NCBI GenBank assembly: GCA_965197825.1
Contig: CBDANW010000003.1
Location: forward strand, 1,054,001-1,118,000
Source: CBDANW01 sp965197825
Lineage (GTDB): Bacteria > Acidobacteriota > Vicinamibacteria > Marinacidobacterales > DATDRI01
Direction of reading: 5' to 3'
Length of the DNA stretch: 64,000 nt
Both the position numbers and the translations under genes were made by a program. Position 1 is the first letter of the stretch; each line of letters begins with the position of its first letter. This document shows positions 9,361-19,055 of the stretch, piece by piece. The notes under the pieces are model-generated. The model was given only the letters and a program-made list of their open reading frames with translations. It was not told where the DNA came from and made no database searches.

Positions 9361-9462
9361 CCGAATGCTACCCTTGCGATGTCGGGGGTCCTACTACGGA
9401 CCGACCGGGCGCCTCAAAAGGAAGTTTCGGTAGCAGGTACCTAGCCCCGGTCCGAAATAGGG

Positions 9463-9942
9463 CTAGAAGGGGCCGGGGAGGTTGGCGTCGTCCCGGAAGC
9501 TGACCGACTGCACGGTCGAGGTAACGATGCGGCGACCTTCCCGCATCACCTCGAGGCACATCCCCACGCCAACCCAGGACACCTTGAGGAGGTTGCCGCC
9601 GTAGCTCGAGCCGCACAAGTACGATTCCGTGGGCTCGACGAAGAAGCGACCGCCTTGAACGAGTACCTTCGACTCGAAGGGACTAAGAACGACGACTTCA
9701 TAAGCCGTGTTCTGAGTCTGCACTTCCAGGCAGGTGAGAACCGGGAGCTCGAGCAGATCCACCCCCCCTCGACGGGAGGCCTCTTCGGCAAACCCATCCA
9801 GGGTGCACCGCCGAGGAACCAGCAGCTCGTTGGTCTCGATCGCCGCGGTCGGCTCGGATCTGCACACCTCGGGCGTCGTGATCGAGGTCACACCCTTCGT
9901 ATCGCCCATCTCTAGTCCATCATACACCGAGAAGGGCCCCAA
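9463..9942 (-). CDS. Hypothetical protein, about 159 residues
   Basis: I do not recognise a named family. The protein is soluble, without a signal peptide, and mostly predicted beta: LELPVLTCLEVQTQNTAYEV, then VLVQGGRFF and GSSYGGNLLKVSWVGVGMCL. An internal ATG at 9909 (MGDTKGVTS) is an alternative start. The gene is intact and lies between the GNAT gene and dacB on the same strand. Confidence 0.55.
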   Translation of the reverse strand: MGPFSVYDGLEMGDTKGVTSITTPEVCRSEPTAAIETNELLVPRRCTLDGFAEEASRRGGVDLLELPVLTCLEVQTQNTAYEVVVLSPFESKVLVQGGRFFVEPTESYLCGSSYGGNLLKVSWVGVGMCLEVMREGRRIVTSTVQSVSFRDDANLPGPF

Positions 9943-9993
9943 AATCTATGGGCCGGGGTGTCGCCGGCTACCAGCCTGGGGGGAGGGAGAATA

Positions 9994-11418
9994 TCAGTGA
10001 TTCAGTAGGGTTTTCGCGATCTCATCCTCGACCTGATCGGCTCGCCATTGCCTGCGGATGCCGTTCAGGACGACGGAAAAGACCATCGGGCCCCGCGCCT
10101 CGGAAAACGCGAACCCGGAAAGAGAGCTGATTCCCGCAAGGCTGCCGGTCTTCGCCACCACTCTGCCAAAGTACTCTTCGCTCTTGAAACGCCGTGCCAG
10201 CGTTCCGTCCACGCCACCGACGGCCAGAGAACACAGGAAATCCGTCCGGATCTCCGGCATGCGATAGAGCTCCATGAGCACATCCACGAGAATCGACGCG
10301 GTCAAAGTGTTCTCGTAGGAAAGCCCCGAGCCATCGTCGATGCGGAACGAGTCCTTCGCGTGGCCAAGGCCCACCAGATACTCTGTGAGGGCCTTCGATC
10401 CCGATTCGAAGCTCCCAGGAGCCCCCCAACGGTGAGCGCCGAGCGCCTTGAGGATTTGCTCGGCCACGAAATTGTTGCTGTCCTTCCCAAGGAGCTCGAC
10501 GATTTGAATGAGCGGAGCCGAACGATGGACGTAGAGGACGCGTAGCTTCGATCCAATCGCCACACCTTTTTCCACCTGTCCGCGGAACGAGACACCGTGC
10601 GCCGCAAGCTTTCCGATAAAAGCCGAAGCCAGATACCGAGGCGGATCAGGAGACACGAAGCCTCCGGTACGCTCCTCATCGCCGGCGATGACGCGCCCAC
10701 TGACGATCACGCGGTCCCGGCCTCCCGACTTGCGAACTCTAAGCCAGGGTCTCCCCCGCCCTGCGGTGGTGACGCGGTTCAGCACCTCGAAATAACCGTA
10801 GCCTCCGTCGAACAGGTTCGCACGTGTACCGGCGGCCTCAGAAGGCGTCGCGGTGACCTCGACGATATTGAAATTGTAGGACAGAGCGCTTTGAATCGGC
10901 AGTCCCTTCTTGAGGATGTTGTCGTACGATGCCGGTCCACGGAGCTGATCGTCGAAGAAGCTGTCGTCCAAGACGAGGTTGCCGTCGATCTCGCGCATCC
11001 CGGACCTGGCCACCGCGGCCGTGATCTCTTCCAGATCCCCATCGGTCAGCGCCGGATCGCCGGAGCCTTGGATGTAGACATTGCCCTTCACCACGCCGTC
11101 GACGATCGGACCGTCGACAAGGAGCCTCGTTTCGAACCGGTAGTTCGGCCCTAGGTAGTGAAGGGCCGCAGCCATGGTAATGAGCTTCATGTTCGAGGCG
11201 GGAATGAACTTCTTGGTGGGGTTGTGCGAGTAGATGGTCTCGCCCGTTTCCAGGCTGACCACCTGGACTCCGATTGCGCGGTTGAGTTGGAAGCGCCGCC
11301 GTACCTGATCGAGTCGTTTGCTCAGATACTCTTCGTCGGCAGCGCCTACCAGGCGTACTGAGACGACGAAAAGAGGAAGGACGAACGCGCAAAGCAATCC
11401 TAGGAAACCGGCCTTCAT
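9994..11418 (-). CDS. dacB: D-alanyl-D-alanine carboxypeptidase/endopeptidase (PBP4, S13)
   Basis: Periplasmic serine peptidase of family S13 that trims or cleaves peptidoglycan cross-links. A signal peptide at the N-terminus (MKAGFLGLLCAFVLPLFVV) is followed by all three penicillin-binding motifs: SxxK as SNMK near residue 75, SxN as SNN near 305, and KTG as KTGS near 415. Length about 474 residues, standard for DacB with its inserted domains. I chose ATG 11418 rather than TTG 11427 because it starts directly at the signal peptide. The gene is intact. Confidence 0.92.
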   Translation of the reverse strand: MKAGFLGLLCAFVLPLFVVSVRLVGAADEEYLSKRLDQVRRRFQLNRAIGVQVVSLETGETIYSHNPTKKFIPASNMKLITMAAALHYLGPNYRFETRLLVDGPIVDGVVKGNVYIQGSGDPALTDGDLEEITAAVARSGMREIDGNLVLDDSFFDDQLRGPASYDNILKKGLPIQSALSYNFNIVEVTATPSEAAGTRANLFDGGYGYFEVLNRVTTAGRGRPWLRVRKSGGRDRVIVSGRVIAGDEERTGGFVSPDPPRYLASAFIGKLAAHGVSFRGQVEKGVAIGSKLRVLYVHRSAPLIQIVELLGKDSNNFVAEQILKALGAHRWGAPGSFESGSKALTEYLVGLGHAKDSFRIDDGSGLSYENTLTASILVDVLMELYRMPEIRTDFLCSLAVGGVDGTLARRFKSEEYFGRVVAKTGSLAGISSLSGFAFSEARGPMVFSVVLNGIRRQWRADQVEDEIAKTLLNH

Positions 11419-11528
11419 TACCTGCAAAAACTCTACCCCCCTTAAAGCGACGTCTCAACTATTTGTATCATACTCCCCCCGCCTTTGGCGAATAGACTCT
11501 CTCCCCACACCCCCCCGCCGATATTTTT

Positions 11529-12920
11529 GTGGTAACCTCTACGGTTGTGAGCGGGGACGACTGGTTCCAATCAGACAGCACGGGGTTGCTCACCGATCTC
11601 TACGAGATCACCATGGCCGCCTGCTATTTCGAGCAGAGCATGAGCCAACCCGCCACATTCAGCCTCTTCGTCCGCAACCTCCCCCCAAACCGATCCTTCC
11701 TGCTATCGGCGGGCCTCGCGGAGGCTCTCGACTACCTCGAGAATCTCCGCTTCGGGCGAGAGTCCGTCGACTACCTGCGCGGCACCCGACGGTTCCGAAA
11801 CGACTTCCTGAATCATCTCGCCGATCTCAGCTTCAGCGGCGACGTCATGGCCGTCCCCGAAGGAACGGTCGTGTTTCCCAACGAACCCTTGCTCGAGGTC
11901 ACGGCCCCCATCATGGAAGCCCAGCTCGCCGAGACGTATCTGATGAATGCCATACAGCTCGGCACGCTGCTCGCCAGCAAAGCGGCCCGCATCCGCTTCG
12001 CAGCCCGCGACAAGACGGTCATGGACTTTGCATCTCGTCGAGCTCACGGACGAGACGCGGCGCTCAAGGTGGCGCGTTCTTCCTACCTCGCCGGCTGCGA
12101 CGCGACGAGTAACGTTCTCGCAGGCAAAGAGTACGGTATTCCCATCGAAGGAACCTTAGCGCACAGCTTCGTCCAATCGTTCGAAGAGGAGATCGAAGCC
12201 TTTCGCGCGTTCGCCCGGGTCTTTCCTTCCAACACGGTTCTGCTCATCGATACCTACGACACGCTCGAAGGCGCGCGTCGAGCGGTGACCGTCGGGCAAG
12301 AGATGGCGGGGCGGGGCGCCAAGCTGCGCGGCGTGCGGCTCGACAGCGGTGACATGGTTCCCCTCTCCAAAGAAGTGAGGCGAATCCTGGACGAGGGCGG
12401 CCTGCCCGACGCGAAGATCTACGCAAGCGGCTCGCTCAACGAATATCGTATCGAAGAAGCGCTCGCTGCCGGTGCGCCCATCGATGGCTTCGGCGTCGGC
12501 AGCCACCTCGGTGTCTCTTACGATGCGCCGGTTCTAGACATTGTCTACAAGCTCGTGGAGTACGACCATCGCCCGGTGGTGAAGCTCTCGCAAGACAAGC
12601 AAACTCTCGCCGGGCGCAAGCAGGTGTTCCGCCGCTATGCCGACTCCGGCGAGATGGTAGAAGACGTGATCGCGCTCAGGGACGAAAAGCTCGATGGGAT
12701 GGAGCCTCTTCTCGTTCCCGTTATGAAGCGAGGCGAAAGGGTCGCCCGTCCCCCGAAACTGGAGCAAATCCGGGAGCACGCTGCCGAGAATCTCGCCAGG
12801 CTTCCGGTGTCGCTCCGGGGCCTTCGCGAAGTGAGTCCCTATCCCGTGCGCCAAAGCGAGGCGGTTCGAGGTCTGCAGAGCAAACTCGTGGAGTCGCACG
12901 GGGGCATGGTCAGCCGCTAG
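11529..12920 (+). CDS. pncB: Nicotinate phosphoribosyltransferase
   Basis: Joins nicotinate to PRPP to give nicotinate mononucleotide in the NAD salvage (Preiss-Handler) route. The family opening TGLLTDLYEITMAACYFEQ is at about residues 17-35; DFASRRAHGRDAA, with the catalytic-site His of the family, is near 170; LRGVRLDSGDM and GVGSHLGVSYDAP form the phosphate-binding part. 463 residues, complete, GTG start. The nicotinamidase gene lies on the opposite strand 0.5 kb downstream, so both salvage enzymes sit side by side. Confidence 0.92.
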   Translation: MVTSTVVSGDDWFQSDSTGLLTDLYEITMAACYFEQSMSQPATFSLFVRNLPPNRSFLLSAGLAEALDYLENLRFGRESVDYLRGTRRFRNDFLNHLADLSFSGDVMAVPEGTVVFPNEPLLEVTAPIMEAQLAETYLMNAIQLGTLLASKAARIRFAARDKTVMDFASRRAHGRDAALKVARSSYLAGCDATSNVLAGKEYGIPIEGTLAHSFVQSFEEEIEAFRAFARVFPSNTVLLIDTYDTLEGARRAVTVGQEMAGRGAKLRGVRLDSGDMVPLSKEVRRILDEGGLPDAKIYASGSLNEYRIEEALAAGAPIDGFGVGSHLGVSYDAPVLDIVYKLVEYDHRPVVKLSQDKQTLAGRKQVFRRYADSGEMVEDVIALRDEKLDGMEPLLVPVMKRGERVARPPKLEQIREHAAENLARLPVSLRGLREVSPYPVRQSEAVRGLQSKLVESHGGMVSR

Positions 12921-12951
12921 CCAGGCGGCGGGTCCCCACGCGCACTAATAG

Positions 12952-13389
12952 ATGCTGAAACGCAGCTCGAATCTGGCGGCGCTGCCGGCTCTCATCTCCC
13001 TTTTCGTCACCCTGGCCCGCTTCTTCGGCGAGCGTGCAGAGCTACCCGACCCTGTCACCTTCGCCATCGGAATCATCTGGCTAACGCTGGTGGTCGCCGT
13101 TTTCTGGGGGCTCAGGCTCGCCGGCGAAGAGAATCCGTACCGGCTGCTCTTTCTAAGCTTGGTTGTCTTCGCCTTACTCTCGCGGATTCCCGTCGTCGCG
13201 CTTTGGTGGATCACGAGGACGTACGGCCTCGGAACGCACTACGACGTGTTCGACGGTTGGGGAAGCGCGCTCGTCGCGCAGTTCGTCTTCGGAGCGCTCA
13301 CTCAGATCGTTCCGGGAAGCTTGTTGGGTGCGGCGGCACTTGCCATCAAGAGACGCAGCGACGCGATGGCAGCCACCGAAGAAGCCTAG
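12952..13389 (+). CDS. Small integral membrane protein, unknown function
   Basis: 145 residues with about four hydrophobic segments (around 8-24, 38-58, 65-85 and 105-130). No family recognised. It lies 31 bases after pncB and converges on pncA, with the two stop regions overlapping by four bases. A YIP1-like or DUF membrane protein is possible but not shown. Confidence 0.6.
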   Translation: MLKRSSNLAALPALISLFVTLARFFGERAELPDPVTFAIGIIWLTLVVAVFWGLRLAGEENPYRLLFLSLVVFALLSRIPVVALWWITRTYGLGTHYDVFDGWGSALVAQFVFGALTQIVPGSLLGAAALAIKRRSDAMAATEEA

Positions 13390-14009
13390 CGCTCAGCGCT
13401 GCCAAGCTCGGCATCGACGGACTCTAGCGTCGCGGTATCGGCTCCCGCCTCTTTCATCTCCTCGAGTGCGCGCTCGGAGTCTCCCGCTTTGCGATCCACC
13501 CCCCGCACCGCATCTACCAGAACGGTGGCCGCCAGGCCGAGGGCGAGCGCATCTTGAACCGAAAACCGAACGCAGTAGTCGGTCGCGAGTCCACCAATGT
13601 AGAGATGGCCCACGCCCTGCTGACGGAGGGAGTCGGCAAAAGACAATCCGTTGTAGTCGTGGGCCTGGAATGCGGAATAGGCGTCTTCGTCCGGTTGCGT
13701 ACCCTTGGAAACGACGATCGTCTGCGGGGGAAGCTTCAGGTCTGAATGAAACGCCGCCCCGTTGGTGCCGGCCACGCAATGCGGCGGCCAGACACCTCCC
13801 CCCTCCTTGAAGTGGGTCGTTACCTCCGGGTGCCAATCACGGGCGGCATAGACGGGCAGTCTCGCTCGCGAGAACCGGCTCGCGTACTCGTTGAGGATCG
13901 GCACCACCTCATCGCCCCGCGAAACCGCCAGGGAGCCACCCGAACAGAAGTCGTTCTGCACGTCCACGATGACGAGTGCGGCCCGTGCCGTGTTCTTCAC
14001 ACTCTTCAA
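13386..14009 (-). CDS. pncA: Nicotinamidase
   Basis: Cysteine hydrolase of the isochorismatase fold that deamidates nicotinamide to nicotinate, feeding PncB. The catalytic Asp is in LVIVDVQNDFCSGGSL (about residue 17), metal-binding residues are in ARDWHPEVTTHF, the Lys is in VVSKGTQPDEDAYSAF, and the nucleophile Cys is in GGLATDYCVRFS (about residue 147). 207 residues. The start codon is TTG, overlapping the TGA stop of the upstream OmpA gene as TTGA, so translation is probably coupled. Confidence 0.9.
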   Translation of the reverse strand: MKSVKNTARAALVIVDVQNDFCSGGSLAVSRGDEVVPILNEYASRFSRARLPVYAARDWHPEVTTHFKEGGGVWPPHCVAGTNGAAFHSDLKLPPQTIVVSKGTQPDEDAYSAFQAHDYNGLSFADSLRQQGVGHLYIGGLATDYCVRFSVQDALALGLAATVLVDAVRGVDRKAGDSERALEEMKEAGADTATLESVDAELGSAER

Positions 14010-14857
14010 TTTCCCTGTGGGGACTTCCCGGGGAACTTGATCTGCGTGTTGACGATTCCCAGCTCGACGCGACGATTCTTGGCACGGGCCTCGTCGTCGG
14101 TGCCCGGCACGAGTGGCTGCGACTTCCCGAAGCCTTCGGTGTCGATGATGCCGGGGTCGATGCCCGCTTCGACGACATAGTCACGGACGGCCTCGGCCCG
14201 CCGCTCGGAGAGATCCATATTATATTCTTCGGTTCCGATGTTGTCGGTATGCCCGTACACGTAGATCTGATAATCCTTCGAGGTCATGAGGATCCCGACG
14301 ATGCGACTGAGAATCTCCCTGTTCTCCGGCCGTATGTTGGCCTTGTCGAAATCGAACTTCAAGTAGTCGTTGCTCAGATTCATCACTAGACCGAGGGCCG
14401 TCCGCCGCGTCTCCACAATCTGACTCAGAGCGTTCTGAAGCCGGTTGAGCTCCTCGTCGCGCTCCTGCTTGAAGCGCTCCACCTCTTCGATGGCCACCCG
14501 CGCATCCTGTCTGGCCCGCTGCGACTCTTCCTGAGCCCGACGTGTTTCACCCCGGGCGATCGTGGCATCGGTTTCCGCTTGCGCACGGCCGCGCGCCGCC
14601 GCAACCGCTGCCTCTTGGGCTTCTATGGCTCGTTGCAGAGCGGTCTTCGAGCTCTCGCCGATCTCTTCGACTCGTTCGCCGACGCCGAGCATCTGACTCT
14701 CCAGCTCGTTGAGTCGATTCAGTACCAGACTTCCGATCAGGAGCAAGCCTCCCAGGCCGGCTGCGATGAGGATGCCGATGGCTGTCAGGGGAAGCTTAGT
14801 CGTGGACTGAGAGGGTGCACTCTTTGGCTCTTCCGCAGACCCATTCAATAGGCTCAT
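14006..14857 (-). CDS. OmpA-family envelope protein with coiled coil
   Basis: One membrane segment near the N-terminus (about residues 22-43) anchors a long coiled coil, about 50-135, rich in Ala, Glu, Arg and Gln. This is followed by a peptidoglycan-binding OmpA C-terminal domain: FDFDKANIRPEN, VYGHTDNIGTEEYNMDLSER and FGKSQPLVPGTDDEARAKNR. ATG 14857 is chosen because AAGGAG precedes it, in preference to an upstream frame start at 14890. It leads a two-gene unit with pncA. Confidence 0.85.
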   Translation of the reverse strand: MSLLNGSAEEPKSAPSQSTTKLPLTAIGILIAAGLGGLLLIGSLVLNRLNELESQMLGVGERVEEIGESSKTALQRAIEAQEAAVAAARGRAQAETDATIARGETRRAQEESQRARQDARVAIEEVERFKQERDEELNRLQNALSQIVETRRTALGLVMNLSNDYLKFDFDKANIRPENREILSRIVGILMTSKDYQIYVYGHTDNIGTEEYNMDLSERRAEAVRDYVVEAGIDPGIIDTEGFGKSQPLVPGTDDEARAKNRRVELGIVNTQIKFPGKSPQGN

Positions 14858-15406
14858 TATTCTCCTTGCCGCTCTCCAGAACGTGATCAAATCTGATCAT
14901 GCCCAGTTCCTGCTTCACAAAGGCCGGTTTCACTCCAGCGTGTGCTGGAGCCAGAGCCTTCCTCTCCGCAGGCGTCAGTTCCGGTGGAGCTCACCGTACA
15001 AAAAACGTACCTTCAACTAGGTTCCAGTTTGGTCCTCGATGACGAACACCCACGACACCATCCCTGCCCTTTGGTCTTGAGCGTGTACTCCTTTCTAAAA
15101 ACTCAACTTACGGCATCACCTTCCTTCTCCAACTCGACGACTCTCCGCAGCCGCGAAACCCTCTAGCTTGCTTGGCTCTCGCAAGGCTTGGTTGCCCGAG
15201 CCGCGAAGACCACCCGCCAGCCGCTCATGCGAACGGGATTGGCTCTGAAGTTCCTGCTCATATAAGACGAGTTTTCCGGCCGGTCCCTCCCTCGATTTGG
15301 GATTCTTTCTTTTCACCTACCCCCAGTGAACCTGCTAAGTTGCCTTTTTGAACAGATTTGAATAGAACTCTGCTTACTGCTACGAGCCCGATGAACACCA
15401 GCCTGC
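14858..15406. other. Gene-poor stretch
   Basis: No convincing coding frame. A short perfect hairpin (CTCCAGC, GTGT loop, GCTGGAG) sits at about 14933-14950, ahead of the OmpA gene on the minus strand. Otherwise I see nothing that resembles an RNA gene or repeat. Confidence 0.4.
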
Positions 15407-15913
15407 CTACTGAACGGTGAACTTCGACTTCAACACATGCGTGCCCCAAATGACGCGAAGCTCCCCTCCGCCTTCGACACTCGCGATCTCGATCGTGAAC
15501 TGGTCGGTACTATCGTCCTTTGTCTCCCAGATAAGCGGCGTGCGGCCGACATCCCTGCTGGCGTCGTGCTCGGTTCCCCACTGCCCGGTCTGCTCGTTGA
15601 TAATGAGCTCCCAGCTCCTCTCGTCCACTCTTTTCGCGAAGAGACTGTACGACCCGGCGGGTACGGCAAGCTCACCGAACGTGAGAGCGGCGCTGGTCTC
15701 CAACATGGTGGCCGTGTCCTTCCCGAGCCTCCAGATCGTGCCCGGCCTGGCCTGCGCCAACATGTCTCGGCCGTACAAAGCAGGACTCCCGTAGTAGACA
15801 ACGAGATTGGCACCGCCAACGGTTCCTTCCGCCTTGCTGCGGGGCTGGTCTTGCGCTGCGGTCGTGGTAGCAAGTGCGAGAATGCTCGCCATAGCCAATG
15901 CGTGGAATCTCAT
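15407..15913 (-). CDS. DUF2911 family secreted protein
   Basis: A signal peptide (MRFHALAMASILALATTTAA) is followed by the DUF2911 body. Recognisable parts are VVYYGSPALYGRDML, IWRLGKDTATMLETSAAL, FGELAVPAGSYSLFAKR and WELIINEQTGQWGTEHD. 168 residues, full length for the single-domain form. Function unknown; the fold is thought to be a small beta sandwich. An AAGGAAT-like site lies close upstream of the ATG. Confidence 0.85.
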   Translation of the reverse strand: MRFHALAMASILALATTTAAQDQPRSKAEGTVGGANLVVYYGSPALYGRDMLAQARPGTIWRLGKDTATMLETSAALTFGELAVPAGSYSLFAKRVDERSWELIINEQTGQWGTEHDASRDVGRTPLIWETKDDSTDQFTIEIASVEGGGELRVIWGTHVLKSKFTVQ

Positions 15914-16012
15914 TCCTTCTTTTCCTCCTTCTCCCCCGAGTTTTCAGTGGTTCCGTAGAACCATATTAACGGAAGGCCGCTCGAACCTCAAACCAGTTAT
16001 TGAAAAACACGT

Positions 16013-16041
16013 TTGACACCTTCCCGAACCGCGTTTACACT
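16013..16041 (+). promoter_or_regulatory. Sigma-70 type promoter
   Basis: TTGACA at 16013-16018, a 17-base spacer, and TACACT at 16036-16041. The ATG of the membrane protein gene follows 63 bases later, behind AAGGAG. A full-match -35 and ideal spacing make this the best promoter in the window. Confidence 0.6.
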
Positions 16042-16104
16042 GTTTCTAGCAACTATACGACAACCTCCTCATAAAAATCCGTTAGTCAACTGAAGGAGAA
16101 AACG

Positions 16105-16548
16105 ATGCGGGCCGTCCGTCTGCTGCTCCTATGTCTTCCGCTTCTGCTGGCCGCTGGCTGCATGATCTCCGAGCAGATTGGACAAACGCCCCAGAACCTG
16201 ACCTTCTATTTCGACACGAATTTCAATCGCACCCTGGTCTTTGGACGCGTGGCAGGACTGGGCGTCATCGTCTTCTGGCTTTTCGCCAAATTCAAGAGGC
16301 ACACGGCGATTCTGGTCAGTGTGCCGATCATGGTCTTTGCTGGTTGGACGGTCGAGCAAGACTATCCTTCGCTAGCGGGATACCGGATCGAAGTGCGAGA
16401 GGACGCTCTCTACCTCAACATTCCACCCGAGCCAGAGATAGAGATTCCCTGGGAATCGATCCAGGAAATGGAGATCGAGGGCGTTGACTGGGCCACTGCG
16501 GGACGCGGTCCCACCCCGACCGTCGGGCCATATGGCCGCGTGCATTAA
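16105..16548 (+). CDS. Membrane lipoprotein-like protein with eroded C-terminus
   Basis: N-terminal lipoprotein-type signal (LLLAAGC, about residues 12-19) followed by two hydrophobic segments (around 50-62 and 70-85) and an acidic soluble tail. The start has a strong AAGGAG site. The TAA at 16546 may not be the native end: reading straight on in frame gives TEYAWSKLPQWKSMKIITGD, and after a further one-base shift near 16625 LLEKLSVEQRQTLWRSVAK, ending at TAG 16703. These look like a continuous C-terminal domain lost through one stop and one slip. Function unknown. Confidence 0.6.
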   Translation: MRAVRLLLLCLPLLLAAGCMISEQIGQTPQNLTFYFDTNFNRTLVFGRVAGLGVIVFWLFAKFKRHTAILVSVPIMVFAGWTVEQDYPSLAGYRIEVREDALYLNIPPEPEIEIPWESIQEMEIEGVDWATAGRGPTPTVGPYGRVH

Positions 16549-16791
16549 ACCGAATATGCGTGGTCCAAGCTTCCCCAGTGGAAAAGCATGAAGATCATTA
16601 CGGGAGACGACTCGTTTCTCGTCCTTGCTCGAAAAGCTGAGCGTCGAGCAACGCCAGACGCTCTGGCGATCCGTCGCGAAATGCGGCCGCCTAGTGAAGC
16701 AGTAGCCTCTCGAAAGCCCCCCTTCATTAGGTCAAACACGTACCGTGAGATACAATCCCCTTTCTATCGACAAGAAAGGGAGTCACTCACA

Positions 16792-17094
16792 ATGATCGTC
16801 GTGCAAAACCGGGTGCCCGTGGCGGAAGGCCACGAAGAAGGATTTCTAGAGCGTTTCCGCACGCGGCGGGGCCTGGTCGATGGACATCCGGGCTTCATCC
16901 GTAACATGGTGCTCCGCCCCATCAAGGGAGAATGCTTCATTGTATTGACCTTCTGGGAAAGCGAGAAGCAGTTCCGCGCCTGGACCGAAAGTGATGCCTT
17001 CAAGGAGGCGCACAGCCGCGTACCCTCGGAGGGAATGTTCAAGGGGCACGCGGAGCTCGAGATCCACGAGGTCGCCCTGGACACAGAGAACTAG
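16792..17094 (+). CDS. Antibiotic biosynthesis monooxygenase (ABM) domain protein
   Basis: Single ABM / dimeric alpha-beta barrel of 100 residues: MIVVQNRVPVAEGHEEGFLE, then GHPGFIRNMVLRP and FIVLTFWESEKQFRAWTESD. Members include HmoA/IsdG-like haem-degrading enzymes and quinol monooxygenases. The Trp in FWESEKQF and the downstream His (EAH) are as in HmoA types, so haem degradation is possible but unproven. Start ATG 16792 has AAAGGGAG upstream. bipA begins directly after the stop. Confidence 0.82.
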   Translation: MIVVQNRVPVAEGHEEGFLERFRTRRGLVDGHPGFIRNMVLRPIKGECFIVLTFWESEKQFRAWTESDAFKEAHSRVPSEGMFKGHAELEIHEVALDTEN

Positions 17095-18920
17095 TGTCTC
17101 GATTGCAGACATTCGAATCCATTCGCAACATCGCCATCATCGCCCACGTGGACCACGGAAAACGACCCTGGTCGACGCCATGAACTGCATCAAAGCGGCG
17201 TCTTCCAGGCGCATCAGCACATCCGTGAGCGGGTGCTCGACTCGGGTGATCTCGAGCGCGAGCGCGGCATCACCATGCTGGCCAAGAATACGGCCATTTT
17301 CTATGAAGGCGTGAAGGTCAACATCGTCGACACGCCCGGCCATGCCGATTTCGGTGGTGAAGTCGAGCGTGCTCTGAGTATGGTCGACGGGGCGATGCTG
17401 CTCGTGGATGCGAGCGAAGGCCCCCTGCCGCAGACGCGTTACGTTCTCGGCAAGGCGCTCGCCGCCAAGCTGCCCTTGCTACTGGTGGTGAACGAAATCG
17501 ATCGTCCCGATGCTCGCAATCCAGGAGGTCGTGAATGAGGTCTACGATCTCTTCATTGACCTCGATGCCACGGAAGACCAGCTCGAGTTCCCGGTTCTCT
17601 ACACGGTCGCCCGTCGCGGCACCGTCCGCATGGAGCCGGACGGTGAAGACTCCGACCTACGACTGCTCTTCCAGGCGATCCTGGATCGCCTCCCGGCGCC
17701 GTCTGGTGAGAAGACCGCACCCTTGCAGCTGATGGTCTCGAATCTGGATTACAGCGAGTATCTCGGTCGGATGGCAATAGGGCGTCTGTCCCAAGGAGTA
17801 TTGAAGTCGGGTAGTGAGGTGGCGATCGCAAAGAATGACGATGTTCTCGAGACGACGCGCATCACGAAGCTCTTCACGTTTGTCGGTCTTGAACGCGTCC
17901 CCTGCGAGGAGGCGCCTCCCGGAGACATCGTCTGCCTGGCCGGCGTCGAGGGCATCTCCATCGGAGATACCATCACCGATGCCGAACGCCCTGCACCTCT
18001 GCCGCGCCTAAGCATCGACGAGCCCACGCTGTCGATGGTTTTTTCCGTCAACTCCGCCCCCTTTGCCGGCCGGGACGGCGAGTTCGTAACCTCGCGCAAG
18101 ATTAGAGAGCGTCTCGACACCGAGCTCCTCACGAACGTCTCGCTCCAGCTCGAGGAAACGGATTCTGCGGACGGTTTTACTATTCACGGCCGGGGCGAGC
18201 TCCAGCTTGCCGTACTGGTCGAGACGATGCGCAGAGAGGGCTACGAGCTGTCTCTATCCAATCCCGAGGTCATCACTAAAGAAGTCAACGGAGTCAAGAA
18301 GGAGCCCTTCGAGATGTTCTGGGTGGATGTGGCGGAGCCGTACCAAGGCGTCGTCGTGGAGAAGCTCGGCATCCGCAAAGGCCAGCTCGTTCACATGATC
18401 AATCACGGATCGAGTCGCGTACGATTACAGTTTCGTATTCCTTCGCGCGGGCTCATCGGGATCCGCAGCGAGCTTCTTGCCGACACCCGGGGCACGGCGG
18501 TGATGAACACCATGTTCGATGGTTACGATGATTTGGCAGGGCAACGTGCCCAAACGCCTGAGCGGGGCGTTGGTGGCGGACCGAAAGGGCCGCGCTACAG
18601 CCTACGCCTTACACAATCTCGAGGACCGAGGCGAGCTCTTCATTGGAGCGGGAACCGAAGTCTACGAGGGGATGATGGTTGGCGAGAACGCCAGGCCGGC
18701 CGATCTCGACGTCAACGTGACGAAGGAAAAGAAGCAGACCAATATCCGCGCATCCACCGCCGATATCGCCGTACGGCTTACTCCCCACCGACAGCTCAAT
18801 CTGGAGCAGGCCATCGAGTTCATCCGCGGCGACGAGTTGGTGGAAGCGACGCCGAAGTCGATTCGATTGCGAAAGAAAATCTTCGCCGCCAACCAACGAC
18901 CCAAGCGACCCGGGGGTTAG
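17095..18920 (+). pseudogene. bipA: Ribosome-associated GTPase BipA/TypA, four frameshifts
   Basis: Translational GTPase acting in ribosome assembly and stress adaptation. The GTG start follows the ABM stop directly. Motifs in order: NIAIIAHVDHGK (P-loop), RERGITMLAKN (switch I), VDTPGHADFGGEVERAL (G3), VVNEIDRPDAR (a G4 variant of NKxD), then domains II, III, V and the BipA C-terminal domain (ENARPADLDVNVTKEKKQTN). Four indels break the frame: near 17160 (an A missing inside the P-loop codons), near 17182, near 17519 (extra A before ATCCAGGAG) and near 18533 (extra T). The repaired protein has about 607 residues, normal length. Either a dead gene or a poorly resolved stretch. Confidence 0.82.
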
Positions 18921-18933
18921 ACCTAACGCAAGA

Positions 18934-18964
18934 GACCCCGACCTCGCTCGCGCGAGACCGGGGC
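18934..18964 (+). terminator. Hairpin after bipA
   Basis: GC-rich inverted repeat (GACCCCGACCTCGC paired with GCGAGACCGGGGCC) 14 bases after the bipA stop. There is no clear T-tract, so it is a weak intrinsic-terminator candidate. Confidence 0.4.
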
Positions 18965-19055
18965 CTGCTAGCTTCGTGTCGGTGGCGTGGGGTTCCCCGT
19001 TCTAATATCACCAGGGGACCCCGCCACTCAGATAGCTTTGTCGCGGGGTACTCCC

